NCBI GenBank assembly: GCA_032622095.1
Contig: CP136067.1
Coordinates: forward strand, 60,026,893 to 60,090,892
Direction of reading: 5' to 3'
DNA from: Siphonodentalium dalli
Taxonomy: Eukaryota > Mollusca > Scaphopoda > Gadilida > Siphonodentaliidae
Length of the DNA stretch: 64,000 bases
The number at the start of each line of letters is the position of its first letter. Positions within the stretch are counted from its first letter, which is position 1. Under the pieces are notes generated by a model, which saw nothing but the letters and a program-made list of their open reading frames with translations, was not told the DNA's origin and did not search any database. The position numbers and the translations under genes are program-made. Positions 20,939-31,650 of this stretch are shown piece by piece.

Positions 20939-21898
20939 CCACCCGGTCGACATATTAATTTTTGTACTTCGGACACGGAACTCGGGGGCAATAATGTAAA
21001 TCAGGAAACGTGCACCCAGAGTGAACAGCACTACGTTGATGTCGTGAAAACTGGACCTAAGACAATTGTGACTAATTTATCTTCACATCGGCTAACGAGC
21101 GCAGAGACTTCGATATTGGAGAAAGGTCTAACGTTCATTCCCACGAATAAGTCAGCTGATAAATCGAAGTTACTTGCTGATTTAAATGAGTGGGAGCGAC
21201 GAATGAGACTTAAAGAATTTTATTTTGGCAGAACAGATGATTCGCGCCCGGATGCGGAATTACTGGAACAAAAGTTCAAACTGAAGAAACATAGCACTTT
21301 CACACCTAACACTGGACGGGATTTAGCACTTGATAGCTATATTCTTCAAGTTAAAAATGAAATTATGACGGGGGTGAAAAGAGTGGATAAGAGGAATATC
21401 AGCGATGATGAGAGGAAAGCTATGACATCTCTTCTTAACAACGAGTCAATAATAATTAGACCAGCCGACAAAGGATCGGGGATAGTTGTGGTAGACAAAG
21501 CAGACTACATCCAAAAACTGTATGATGAAGTACGAGGAAACGATTTATATACGGAAACAGATGGTGACCGGACAGATGAATCGACCAAGAATGTGAAACG
21601 GTTACTTAACAGAATGTCGCGGGAAGGAAAGATTTCTGGTGAATTAAAAGCATATATGAATCCGAGATATCCGGTGGCTGGTAAACTTAAAGCAAACCCA
21701 AAATTACACAAGGAAAACGTACCGTATAGGACAATAGTTAGTGGTATTGGTACCCCAACGGAGGGGATTGCGGAGGTAATGGAGTATGAACTAGAGCAAT
21801 TTGTAGTAGAGTCACCCACCTACATAAAGGACACTACCGACTTCCTAAATAAAATTAAAGATGTCGCGAACGTACCGGAAAATGCTGTTTTGTTTTGA
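20939..21898 (+). pseudogene. Penelope-like protein, N-terminal part
   Basis: The frame is open from 20939 with no ATG. It carries the N-terminal region and first RT blocks of a Penelope-like protein: LTSAETSILEKGLTFIPT, then IIRPADKGSGIVVVDKADY (nucleotide-binding palm region), PKLHKENVPYRTIVSGIGTPT and a helical stretch. It ends at 21898, where the protein continues in another frame from about 21885, so one indel near a T-rich stretch broke the gene. The start was probably lost by 5' truncation. Confidence 0.82.
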
Positions 21899-23270
21899 TA
21901 TAGTGAAATTATATCCGTCGGTTCCCCGCAAGGAGGGTATGGAGGCGTGCAAAGAAGCACTTGAGTCAAGAAATAACCCACTAATCGAAACAAAGTATGC
22001 GATGGAAATGATAGACCTAGTGTTGGAGAGCAATAACTTCAATATTGCTGACAAATCATTTCTGCAAAACGATGGAGTTACCATAGGATCGCGACTCGGG
22101 AGAAATTACGCATGTACTTTTATGAGGAAATGGGACGAATCACTCTTAAAGTATAATCAGGCGCCGACATTTTACAAAAGGTATATAGATAACGGATTCG
22201 GTGTGTGGACTCATGGTATCGAACAACTGGAAAAATTCATTGCCCACGCTAATTCAATACATCCCAAGATTAAAGTTGAACTTCGATATGCAGATGATAA
22301 AATTGAATTTCTGGATACAATGGTGCATTTGTCGAATGGGAAATTGTATACGGATTTGTATAGAAAACCGACTGATAAGATGCTGTATCTAGACAAGGAT
22401 TCTAGCCACCCCGCTCACATAAAGAGATCGGTGGTGTATGGTCTAGGTATTCGCATGAGGAGAATTTGTGAAAAACAGGCAGATTATTTGCGACATCGCC
22501 GTGAGTTGAAAAAGCAGCTGATGCGGAGGGGATACAGTGCGCGATTCATCGAGAAACAGCTCAGAAAGGTAGATAGATTAGACAGGAAGCAATTGTTAGA
22601 ACGCCGGAAAACAGCAAATGTGTCCAAAAATAGAAGGGTGCCTCTTGTTGTGACATATAACAGTACTCTCCCGGGCTTAGGACAGATAACCAGGAAGCAT
22701 ATGGATATTCTATATGAATCAGACCAGATGCGGGTGGTTTTTGCCGAGCCGCCTTTAATATCATACAGAAGGGACAGTAATTTGGGAGATATTCTGGTTC
22801 ATCGTAAAACGAGTAGATCTGTGTCGATGCCACCACAGTTATGTACGGATTCGTGTGCCACTTGCATAATTATGAGTTTGGATGAAGTTAAAAATACGAC
22901 GCGGAATACGGAATATAAAGTATGTAGACATAGTAATTGTAAAACCAGAAATGTGATATATTGTTTAAGCTGTTTGATATGTGGATCCGCTGTGTACGTT
23001 GGTGAGACAGAGAGACAATTGTCGGAAAGGATTCTGGAACATCTGAGGGACATTAGACTTCACGATGATAAGCCAGCCTATGAACATTTTAATCAACTGG
23101 GACATTCCATTGACAACATAAGGGTATCGGTTTTAGAAAAGGTCAATGGGAATAAACATCTGAGACTGATACGTGAAGACCATTGGATATCAAAGTTGAA
23201 AACCCGGACTGGCCACGGATTCAACGCCAGAGGAAATGGCGCCAACTTCTGGATGTCGATGCTGCGATAG
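21861..23270 (+). pseudogene. Penelope-like protein, RT palm and GIY-YIG endonuclease
   Basis: Counted from the first Met, FCFDIVKLYPSVP (residues 10-22) holds the first RT catalytic Asp. The second catalytic block reads KRYIDNGFGVW at 106-116, where the family normally has two Asp. The change Asp to Asn at residue 111 (codon AAC at 22191, one transition from GAC) should destroy polymerase activity. IEFLDT follows. A Lys/Arg-rich helix spans ~190-260. A Cys cluster is at 328, 332 and 335. The GIY-YIG nuclease has NVIY (364-367), YVGET (379-383), an SER with the conserved Arg, EH, and LIREDHWI with the catalytic Glu. The YADD at 143-146 lies outside the catalytic position. Confidence 0.87.
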
Positions 23271-23393
23271 CGTTGCTTGGTGTTTGACGTTCTCTGACGA
23301 AAGACCTTTAACGTCGTTGTGTAATATCCGCCATTATTATTTGTTTGTATGTTTATCTGAATGCCATCATGTGATTTTGTCTCAATAATATCA

Positions 23394-23430
23394 ACTGAGG
23401 AAGGCCTGAGGCCGAAAGCTTTTGAAGAGC
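23394..23430 (+). ncRNA. Hammerhead-ribozyme-like motif of the Penelope element
   Basis: CTGAGGA (23395-23401), then a GGCC stem (23403-23406) with its partner GGCC (23410-23413), then GAAA (23414-23417) and a possible GCT/AGC stem III. Penelope-like elements are known to carry hammerhead ribozymes with the core CUGAUGA...GAAA. Here one core base differs (G for U) and no standard cleavage triplet is clear, so this is probably a decayed copy. Confidence 0.45.
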
Positions 23431-23880
23431 GAGTTATTTAATTTATGTACCAACATTGAGTCCTTCACATTTGACTAAAAACAATTAATGCTTATCATTT
23501 ATGATGAGAGCTTGTGTAAAATGTTTTACTGTGGAGGTTTACGAGCATATTTTCACCTCTGCTCAATACAAATCATTAATAACACCACACACATATGGCA
23601 TTAGGACACCAGTAGCTCGAAGACGAGTGTGACTCGCCACACAGTAGCATTTCAACCAGGCTCTACTCATAATTCACTTTATAATATTGATTTTGATTTG
23701 AGAAAGAAAAACATGTCATTGAATTGTCCAAAAGTTGTGTACAGGCATCTTTCAAAATATGTGAATGCATTATGATCATGAGTCTAAATCAGTATTGACG
23801 CTCCAATGCGATACAAAATTTGTGGCAATAATAAGAAAGAGTAAAGTCCACAGGTGATTTTAAATGAAAAAAATATAAGG
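23431..23880. other. No feature seen
   Basis: AT-rich, non-coding. The 3' boundary of the Penelope-like element lies somewhere before this tract ends. Confidence 0.35.
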
Positions 23881-24560
23881 CACACCGTTGATGGGGAAGT
23901 CACACACAAAGGCATAAAATCAGCGCTATTGATATTTTCTACCAGAAAGTCTCAAATTGGCATCGCAAAATTGTATTTGGTGTTACCTAGATCATACCAT
24001 GAACCTGTACTTTGGCTAACGCTACGGCGTTAGCCAGAGTAGAGAATCATTGCATGATCTAGGTGTCACCGAGAAAAGTGCACCATTTAGAATGATAAAA
24101 ATGTAACATACAATCACAAAAATGTGGAAAGAGGCACACCGTTGGATGGGGAAGTCACAAACGAAGGCATAAAATCAGCATTATTAATATTTTTACCAGA
24201 AAGTCTCAAATTGGCATTGCAAAATTGGATTTAGTGCGACCAAGAAAAGTGCCCCATTCAGAACGAAAAACTTAGAATAGTAAATTGTGTAAAGTTGCAC
24301 ACCGTTGGGTGGGGAATTCACAAAGAAAGGCACTAAATCAGTGTCATGTATATTTACGACTTGAAAGTGTCCAATGACCATTGCCAAATGGAGCCTGGAT
24401 GATGGAATAAAAAAGTGAAAAATTCAGAATGAAAAAAATCATATGTAAAATCATGAAGATATGGAACCGCGCTACCATTGGGTGGGGAATTGACCCAGGA
24501 AGACATAGGACAAGGGAAGTCTGGGTCTTCAGGTTAAAAGTTTGTCATTTCCATCGCTGA
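23880..24560. repeat. Decayed tandem repeat, four units
   Basis: CACACCGTTG(G)(A/G)TGGGGAA recurs near 23883, 24138 and 24301, with a weaker copy near 24470. Each is followed by an AAGGCATAAAATCAG-like word and an AGAAAGTCTCAAATTGGCAT-like word. Spacing shrinks from 255 to about 165 bp because the first unit contains a hairpin insertion and extra sequence. Confidence 0.75.
23985..24065. repeat. Nested hairpin inserted in a tandem unit
   Basis: Outer arms CCTAGATCAT / ATGATCTAGG enclose an inner perfect stem TGGCTAACGC / GCGTTAGCCA with a 4-base loop. The next unit of the array (about 24233-24245) lacks this sequence. Confidence 0.7.
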
Positions 24561-24595
24561 ATGGGTCGTGGGGGCTAATAAGTCGAAAACTCAGA

Positions 24596-26412
24596 GGCCC
24601 GATTCGTCATCTCAGGTTTAAACCTGGTCTACGTAAACCTCTAGGTTTAAACCGCCGTGAGTCAGCAAAATCCGTGGTTTAAACCCGCGACCGCAGGTCT
24701 AAGTGACACATTCGTCATCTCTGGTTTAAACCTGGTCCAGCCAGACCAGTGGTTTAGCAGTGGTGTCTCTGTATCGTCGAGAAAATTAATCGTACTTTCC
24801 TAATGCGGACCGCCTCGTTTTATTGATTGCAAAAATCAATAATTTCGACAGCGACCATATTTTGATTGGAAATTTATAAGCGAGAAGCACTGACACCTAT
24901 AAAGCGTGTGGGGATAAGTTTTTGTCAATTTCGATGTTTTATTTGCGTTTTATAAGCTTAAACCGGCAACTAAACCATCTAATTAGGTGGTCCAGCTAAA
25001 CCAGCTTTCTCGAGGCTAAACTTGAGATGACGAATCCGTCTTTTCTTCATCGCGGTTTAGAATTGTCAGACAATCAATCAAAGGGTGGAGCTGTAAATTA
25101 TCTCGAGTGAGGGCGTGTCCAAGTGGCGGTTGCCGACTGGTGTTATCATGTCACAGTTGATTCATTCCCATGCGAGCTTTGCTCAGATATTGACGCGTTC
25201 CTTCAGTATGATTTTACAACTATCTTGTGTTTTTTTTTTGGCTTGTGGCAATCACAAATACTGGTGTTTTCTACGAATTCATTTGAATGGTTCAACGTTT
25301 TAATTTTGAAACCAAAAACGATGCTACTGCATGACCAGATATGCTATACACATAGTTTGCAATCCTAAACTTATATTGCTATATGAGTCAAATTTGATAA
25401 CTTATTTTTATGTAGATCATGCCACAAAGCTCTACTCTGGCTCCGCTCATAAATTTCCATAATATTCCACCAGTTCAAAACCTGGGAACTTTTGGATTTT
25501 CTGCATGATGGAAAAATTTTACATTGAAAAAAAGCAACGCATGTAATATATTTCTTTATTAAATGCTGTGCCTCTATATAGTTGCCCACTTTAAACAGTT
25601 CAGATGCCGCTTCTGGTGTGTACTCATAAGCAAATTGCTTTTACTTGACTGACCTCTTGGTCCAGGATTGACACGATTATGGAGCCTTTATTCATGCAGC
25701 GTCAGAGGGTCCTGCGGCCCCTTCGTGCGACAGGAGCCTGCGTCACATTTGCGCACATTTTGATCATTTGATCATTTTTTTTAATTATATTGAAAACAAA
25801 CAAATATTAATATAAATTTTAAATATTGTTTCTTGTTAGATACAACTCCTTGCTCAATTTAACAACACAATTTTTTCATTTTATTTCAAATTAAATTATT
25901 CTTATTTGTAAATCATTTTTAGAACAGTTGCAAACAGACTAACGGACAAACATATATACAGCTCCTATATCCTTTAATATATACATAGATACATGTAGAT
26001 ACACCATATTTTGTCTTTGCGGGAAAAGCATCTTGTAGAAAATCAATCACAAACAAAGTGATAAACAGCGCCTGAAGCTCGTGTTGAGAAACATGCCCTT
26101 TGTCAAATTGGTTTAAACCAACAAAGAGATCGGATTAATGGTCCATGAGCTATACTCATTTCTCAGTGAATAAATCGTGCACGCGTTCGCGATGATTTAT
26201 GACATGTCAATAACCATTACATCGGCTTGTCTTTTGGTCCGATAGGTAAGAGGGTAGTTTGACTGTATGCTCATATCACCAAATCGAGTTGTCAATTAGT
26301 TGGTAACTGAATGACAAAAACGCCCCCTTAGACCCGGTTTGGCTGGACCGCCAATGTAGGTTTAAACCAGGTTTAAACTCGGAGGTTTAAACCGGAGATG
26401 ACGAATCCGGCC
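24596..26412. mobile_element. Non-autonomous TIR element, 1.8 kb
   Basis: The 18-bp termini GGCCCGATTCGTCATCTC (24596-24613) and GAGATGACGAATCCGGCC (26395-26412) are inverted repeats with one mismatch, flanked by AGA on both sides. A 3-bp duplication with GG..CC ends is compatible with PIF/Harbinger-like elements, though AGA is not their usual TWA target. Both subterminal regions are packed with GGTTTAAACC-type palindromes. An inverted internal copy of the end motif (GAGATGACGAATCCG, from about 25024) suggests a smaller ancestor of about 440 bp. There is no transposase ORF. Confidence 0.7.
25008..25190 (+). repeat. Dispersed repeat D, copy 1
   Basis: Inside the TIR element. Reverse complement of 59098-59285, sharing TTCTTCATCGCGGTTTAGAA, the AATTGTCAGACAATCAATCAAA region and ATCATGTCACAGTTGATTCA. 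Confidence 0.8.
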
Positions 26413-26727
26413 AGAATGCCATGTGCACCAATTCAACCGGCTGGTAAATCAAATTAATTCGTATTGGGAACCTAAGAACCAATCCGCGCGGTCATATTAT
26501 ATCATTAGTCGATGACTGCACCGAAGTTATTTGAAAACATTATTCAGTTTACTTACATTTTATGAGAATCGACGAGAGAAATTTCGCTGTTGTACAAAAA
26601 TATATGCCGGCGTGCAATCTCTTGCGGGTATGGATCACATGACCGAAGATCATGTGACTGGTCGAAATGACGATTGTCAGAGGCCGTCCTTGATGAGAGT
26701 AGCGAGATTGGACGGATGTGGCGTCTA

Positions 26728-26788
26728 CAGTTCCATCAGGAAGATTAGAGTTTTAGGTGCAGATCAGGCCATTTGATTACGCGGTGTG
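26728..26788 (-). repeat. Right 61-bp terminal inverted repeat
   Basis: CAGTTCCATCAGG...GCGGTGTG, the reverse complement of 19462-19522 apart from one base. Followed by TCATC. Confidence 0.85.
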
Positions 26789-26807
26789 TCATCAGCATTA
26801 TAAAATA

Positions 26808-27041
26808 ATGCATAGTCTAATCTCGATTCTACTTGTTCTTCTTAGTAGTTTAAATGAAATTGGCAGCTCTGCGTTGACTGAAATTGAAGTACAACCTATA
26901 CTATGTCTGTTGTCGCCTGGAGTGGAAGCTGGCAAGTACAATACCCTGCAGAAAGAGTTGTCTTACTTGTCTACCCCAAAATTGTTTACATGTATAAGTC
27001 CTATTGGTATTCAGTATTGTAGTACAGAACATATTTCGTGA
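26808..27041 (+). CDS. Small ORF with possible signal peptide, doubtful
   Basis: 77 codons beginning MHSLISILLVLLSSLNEIGS. The N-terminus has the shape of a secretory signal: hydrophobic core of about 11 residues, then small residues GSSA suitable for cleavage. The remaining ~55 residues match nothing I recognise and have three Cys. The ATG lies 15 bp beyond the right target duplication of the candidate transposon, close behind an AT-rich TATAAAATA word. It may be a small secreted protein, a first exon or chance. Confidence 0.18.
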   Translation: MHSLISILLVLLSSLNEIGSSALTEIEVQPILCLLSPGVEAGKYNTLQKELSYLSTPKLFTCISPIGIQYCSTEHIS

Positions 27042-27560
27042 CCGATTGCAATCAGCCTAAGTGCACATTTTATGGTTTTGAGTAAATCGATTTTTAAAGT
27101 TTTAATTATTGCTACGATCACACTTGTTGGTCCACAGTGGACATTTTGAGATAACTGAGTAGATAAATGTCTTGGCTTGCAATATACATTAACACGAATT
27201 CACCAATAACTGTATAAATATACAGCCAATTTGGTAAGAAAGGCAACCATGGTACGATATTTTTCACTTAGAAACACTACGGACCTAAATTATGTTGCCG
27301 AAATTGCAAATTACATGTTAGAACTCAGGCAGGGTTGTCACATGTGCCAAAATATGTCGAGTTTGCACTTAGAACAATTGGAATTTCTTAGTTCCGTCGT
27401 TCTATTTCAATATTGGCAAGATATCGCCGAAATAAATGTTTGTGCTCTTCAAATCTGGTTTCATGGACTTCGGTGCAAGACTGCAAGTGCTACATTGATT
27501 CTGGTGCACAAAGGTAAATGTGCTACATGGACTTCGGTGTTATTTTTCTTCAAAAAGTTC
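27042..27560. other. No feature seen
   Basis: Short open frames only, including one of 120 codons at 27231-27593 that runs into the next repeat and shows no domain. Confidence 0.35.
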
Positions 27561-27565
27561 AGAAT

Positions 27566-27965
27566 TGTCATCCACCACGGGTGGCTTACTTAAGTCAATT
27601 CTATATTGCCACTTTTGGAGCCATTATTAACTCAAATTTGAATCTTTCAATGTGTTCTGGTTCCCGTGTACATTTAATGCAGGGCCATTTGTCGCAGAGT
27701 TCTCGATATATGGCACCCCCAAGGCAATCCCCATGTGTATATGCACCACGGTGGCTTATTCTGGTGTACATATATATACCCAAACTTTCAATTGGGTATA
27801 GTATATCTCAACTTTTGGAGTCATGTTCAACTCAAATATGGATCTTTCAATATCTATTGGTTCCCGCGCATATAAATATACAGTACATGCATAGGTGGAT
27901 TCCTTAGTCCCAGAGTTGTCGATATAATGCACCATGCAGAACCAGCCTAATGGATCCCCATAAGT
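27566..27965. repeat. Two tandem units of about 180-200 bp
   Basis: Both units share ACGGGTGGCTTA / ACGGTGGCTTA, TATATTGCCACTTTTGGAG / TATCTCAACTTTTGGAG, AATCTTTCAAT, GGTTCCCG and CAGAGTT(C/G)TCGATATA(A)TG. They are substantially diverged. Confidence 0.7.
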
Positions 27966-27981
27966 ACATCGCGAAGGGGCC

Positions 27982-28032
27982 GGGGGGGGGGGGGGGCTTA
28001 CGTAAGCCATCTCTTTATTTCAAGGTTGGGAG

Positions 28033-28083
<51 letters not shown>

Positions 28084-28110
28084 CACACACACACACACGC
28101 GCACCCCCTC
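27982..28110. repeat. G-run, (TA)n and (CA)n microsatellites
   Basis: 15 G at 27982-27996, alternating TA at 28033-28079, then CA repeats from 28082 to about 28100. Confidence 0.95.
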
Positions 28111-31030
28111 TCACACACCATCACACACACAACAAACGATATTAACTTTACGACAGAGGACTATACATGTACAATTTACAACATTATGACCATTGGGTTC
28201 CTACTTGGGGGGGAGTTTGGCTCATGCTATCGCGTTGCAGCGATTCGATTATAATGTATTGGGTTACATTAATATAACCACTGCCAGTTATATAAGGCAT
28301 GGTGAAACCTACTAACTATATAATATACTGACATAATTGCGTTTATGTCTGAGTGAAAAAAATTATGTGAACATTATAAAGTCTCTTTTTCTGCATGACT
28401 GTGTGAGCGACCATATTTCAGTTGTCCAAAAGAACCAAACTACCCCGAATTCGGAACAAACATGAGCGTATATATATATACTGTTTGTGATGTATAATCA
28501 AGGGAAGATGTGCATTATTCGCTCGACATCCGTTATATCTTAACAATGTGTCTATAATATAGATTTACTTCCCGATATGTGAAATATATATCGATATCAA
28601 AGCAGTGCAATTTGATGGGTAGTGCTACTAGTATAACGGTGCAGTATGCCGGGAATTGAAATTTCGTGTACCTGCGTGGGCCTATAACGTGTCATTTTCA
28701 CGTTCACTTCTCGCTGTGAAGGGGTTTTAAAATCAATTTCCCTATGTGAGATACCGAAGTAACGGGAGTCACTACACCGAAGTCGTGGTACCAATAATAA
28801 GTTGTAGCACCCGCGCTGACTGTTCCCTCTACACGAACCAGCACCGCTCTAAAAGGTCAACACAATTGTACTTGTTCAGCTTTTATAAACAATGTATCGA
28901 AGAAAATGGCTCTGGAGAATATAATATTCTATGATTGCAGCGCTCCTTTGGGAATTATGTACAAGAATGAAACTGTGAAGCCTAAATTACCGACGAAATC
29001 CTTAACAAATTACGGTGAGACAACGTTTGTGATGAAATATCATAATGTAATCGCTATATTTTTGAGTTGATAAATTCATCTCTGAACATTAGAATACAAC
29101 TAAATCTACGGACCAGAAAGAGTAGTTCGATAACTGGCATATCTTTGTGAAAAATTGTCATATGCTGACCACGTGTCGATGTCAACAATTTTTGTTACAC
29201 CGGATTTGTGAAGCCGGATACAGGGGGTGGTCATTGTGCGTGCCGGTAATACACGTGTGTCTTACTAAAATATGAGGCCGGATTTAGGGGCTAATTGTGT
29301 GATAAATATATCTATTTAAGTTATAATACTTTCCAAATATACGTGATTAAATCTTGTAAAATAGTTCATGGGCGATCTGATGCATGCATCTTTTTTTCTT
29401 GTTCTGATGTGGTGTGGTGGATCAAACTGGGATCTAGACTGATGTGCGTTGCACGAACAGTCACGATATAGCGTCCTCTTTTTACAAATGTTATTTGTAA
29501 ATTAGCATGATTCAAAAGGGACTGGGGACAAGTTACACAATCTTACTTAGCCCCTCTCTCGGTTAACAATCATTTTATACACATTTTAATAAAAATACAA
29601 ATAGTGTCGCCGGGACAGGTAGAATAGCGCAGGGTTTTTAAGTGCTTATATGCTGTGTGGTGGTTGGTTTCTGAAATTGACGTTCTGGTGATCCGTTCTG
29701 GTGATCCATCGGAATTGATTGAATTGATATTTCCATTACTGCGGCAACCAAGGTGATCACGAGTATATGTTTCCAAAAATGGATGAATAAAATGAACACC
29801 AGAATGTCATTGAAAGAGTATACACGTGACTATGTACGTGTACGTAGTTATAGTGCCTTTCATGTGGAATGATTCATTTACTCTAAATGGATCCCATTGG
29901 CATAACAATATCAGTTATAAAAGATAGATTTCGTCAATGCAATCAGAATTAGATAACTTGAATGCATGCGTTGTGAAATATTATTCAACAATAATTTCGC
30001 AATACATTATAATGGTGCCGAAAAGTACCAAACAAAAAACAGTTTAACGGATGTTGCCGTGTTAGCTTGGATTTTGAATGTAGTTTGGTGTAATGTGTGG
30101 TTTCAAGCTAATATTTCAGAAACCATTGATATTACATGCAAAGCTTTTTTAGATTGACATGCTGTGGATTTAAGATTGAAGCTGTGCCACCACCCGTCCA
30201 GTTTGGATTTCCATTTGCAATCAGCAATCTATGCATCCTTATTTGTAAATGGAAATGACGATCTGGTGGTATGTTATAGAAGCGGAAAGGCAATACACAA
30301 AAAATAAAAACCAAAGCAAACATTCAGAACGTTATATACAATTACACTATAGACTGAAATATGAGGCATCTTGGGACTACATGCACGTCAATGTCGTACT
30401 TAAAATATCAAAAGACTGATGATTTATATTAAATTATATAGACATGTATGTCGAACATATAATCAAACAGTTGTATCACTGCTTGATACGCTTCATGGTT
30501 GTACTTTTTAGCGTTTGCGATATTTAGAATAGTATCCTATAAAAACCGACATGGACTTTGTTTATGCCAATATTGAAATAGGACAATATGGAACTAAGAA
30601 ATTCTATCCGCTTGAGTTATAGACCACTGTGGTTCCAGTCCCTAATTCGTATGGAAGCAGATAGAACAACTTGGTTCTCGGTGCGACTATATTTCAGGTA
30701 CTTATATACATACACCAAAGAATCGTTCAAGATATCGTTTGGGTGTGGCAACCGTCTGATAGAGATTTAATCCCGATTCCATCGGTAGGCCTACCCCAAA
30801 CGGACGTTTCGTACCACTACGATACTTAGGACAGATTGTAAATCAGGTCGCAATAAAATGTTATTAAACTCAATGACCATGAAGGGCCAATTCAGTTCTC
30901 AAGCTTATTCCTCATGCCAAAAAAAAATGCAGTCATTACAAGTTACATCCACTTTGACTCAGCATTATACATTCCAGATGATATATATGCTGATAACTAT
31001 ATGGGAGGCCCTTTTCATATATATCAGCTG
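28111..31030. other. No gene recognised
   Basis: Nearly 3 kb of AT-rich sequence with only short open frames (up to 68 codons). A short GTTCTGGTGATCC doublet lies near 29685-29705. Confidence 0.4.
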
Positions 31031-31034
31031 ATTG

Positions 31035-31095
31035 CGCTTAAGCTTAAGTGAATTACACTTAAGCGTAATTCACTTACGCTCAAGCGTAATGTAGA
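31035..31095. repeat. CTTAAGCG-type palindromic cluster
   Basis: Variants of GCGCTTAAG, CTTAAGTGAATT and AAGCGTAATTCACTT in alternating orientation, resembling the cluster beside the LINE at 3770-3913. Confidence 0.6.
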
Positions 31096-31128
31096 TACTG
31101 ACAATACCTTACTCGTATTTAAATTCGC

Positions 31129-31200
31129 GCAGTACTATTTTTTGCTAAGTTTTGAATTCGCGCACTTTAAATTCGCGCACCTAGCTGCGCGAATTCAAAA
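31129..31200. repeat. TTCGCGCA-type repeat, copy 1
   Basis: GTACTATTTTTTGCTAAGTTTTGAATTCGCGCAC, followed by further TTCGCGCAC and the inverted GCGCGAATTC. A direct partner lies at 31597-31650. Confidence 0.65.
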
Positions 31201-31596
31201 CTGACAAACATATTTTCGTAATATTTCCGTGATATTTTCGTATATCTTGGAGCTACATGTAATGACAGAAAACTGTTTCTGTGCTTAGTCATTGCTGGAG
31301 ATAATATATGTGTATAATAATCACCATTGTGGCCGATTAACGTCGTGCAGACAATAAGCTAGTAACTACATACATCATCCAACATTTTGTTTATTAGTGT
31401 TTCGTATATACAAGTTCAACAATGTCTATATTACCATGATTTGTCACTTGGTATTTTGAGCAATGGTCTTGATAGCGGTTCGCCGAAAGTAAATAATTAT
31501 ATGCATACATGCATAGGCGTAATTGTCTATTCAACCGTTCATAATATATGTAAACTCAGCAACATAGCCCTCTTGTGGTTTAGATTAAACTTGGGA

Positions 31597-31650
31597 GTCG
31601 TACTATTTTTCGCTCAGTTTTAATTCGCGCACCGATGGGTGCGCAAAAAA
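31597..31650. repeat. TTCGCGCA-type repeat, copy 2
   Basis: CGTACTATTTTTCGCTCAG then TTTTAATTCGCGCACCGATG, a direct partner of 31129-31165. Includes a TGCGC..GCGCA-like inverted part. Confidence 0.65.

Larger units (their letters stand above)
20911..23450 (+). mobile_element. Penelope-like retroelement, degenerate
   Basis: One reverse transcriptase plus GIY-YIG protein, broken by a frameshift and open but lacking an ATG on its 5' side. It is followed by a 3' region with a hammerhead-like motif. Its left boundary coincides with the end of the 158-bp tandem array. Confidence 0.85.
19462..26788. mobile_element. Candidate DNA transposon bounded by 61-bp TIRs and a 5-bp TSD
   Basis: The two ends are inverted copies that differ at one position over 61 bp. 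The outermost bases are CACACCGCGTAATC on the left and the complement on the right. TCATC directly abuts both outer ends (19457-19461 and 26789-26793). No transposase ORF lies inside. The interior now holds tandem repeats, a Penelope-like element and a nested TIR element, so the original element would have been roughly 3 kb. A CAC terminus with a 5-bp duplication recalls the Transib/RAG-like group, but that is only a suggestion. Confidence 0.65.

Noticed and set aside
22285-22300. YADD in the Penelope-like protein as the RT catalytic motif
   Set aside because: It lies after the true catalytic block (YIDN at 22182-22193) and belongs to the LRYADDKIEFLDT region, so it does not rescue activity.
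28033-28079. (TA)n run as a TATA promoter or origin
   Set aside because: A simple dinucleotide microsatellite with no associated gene.
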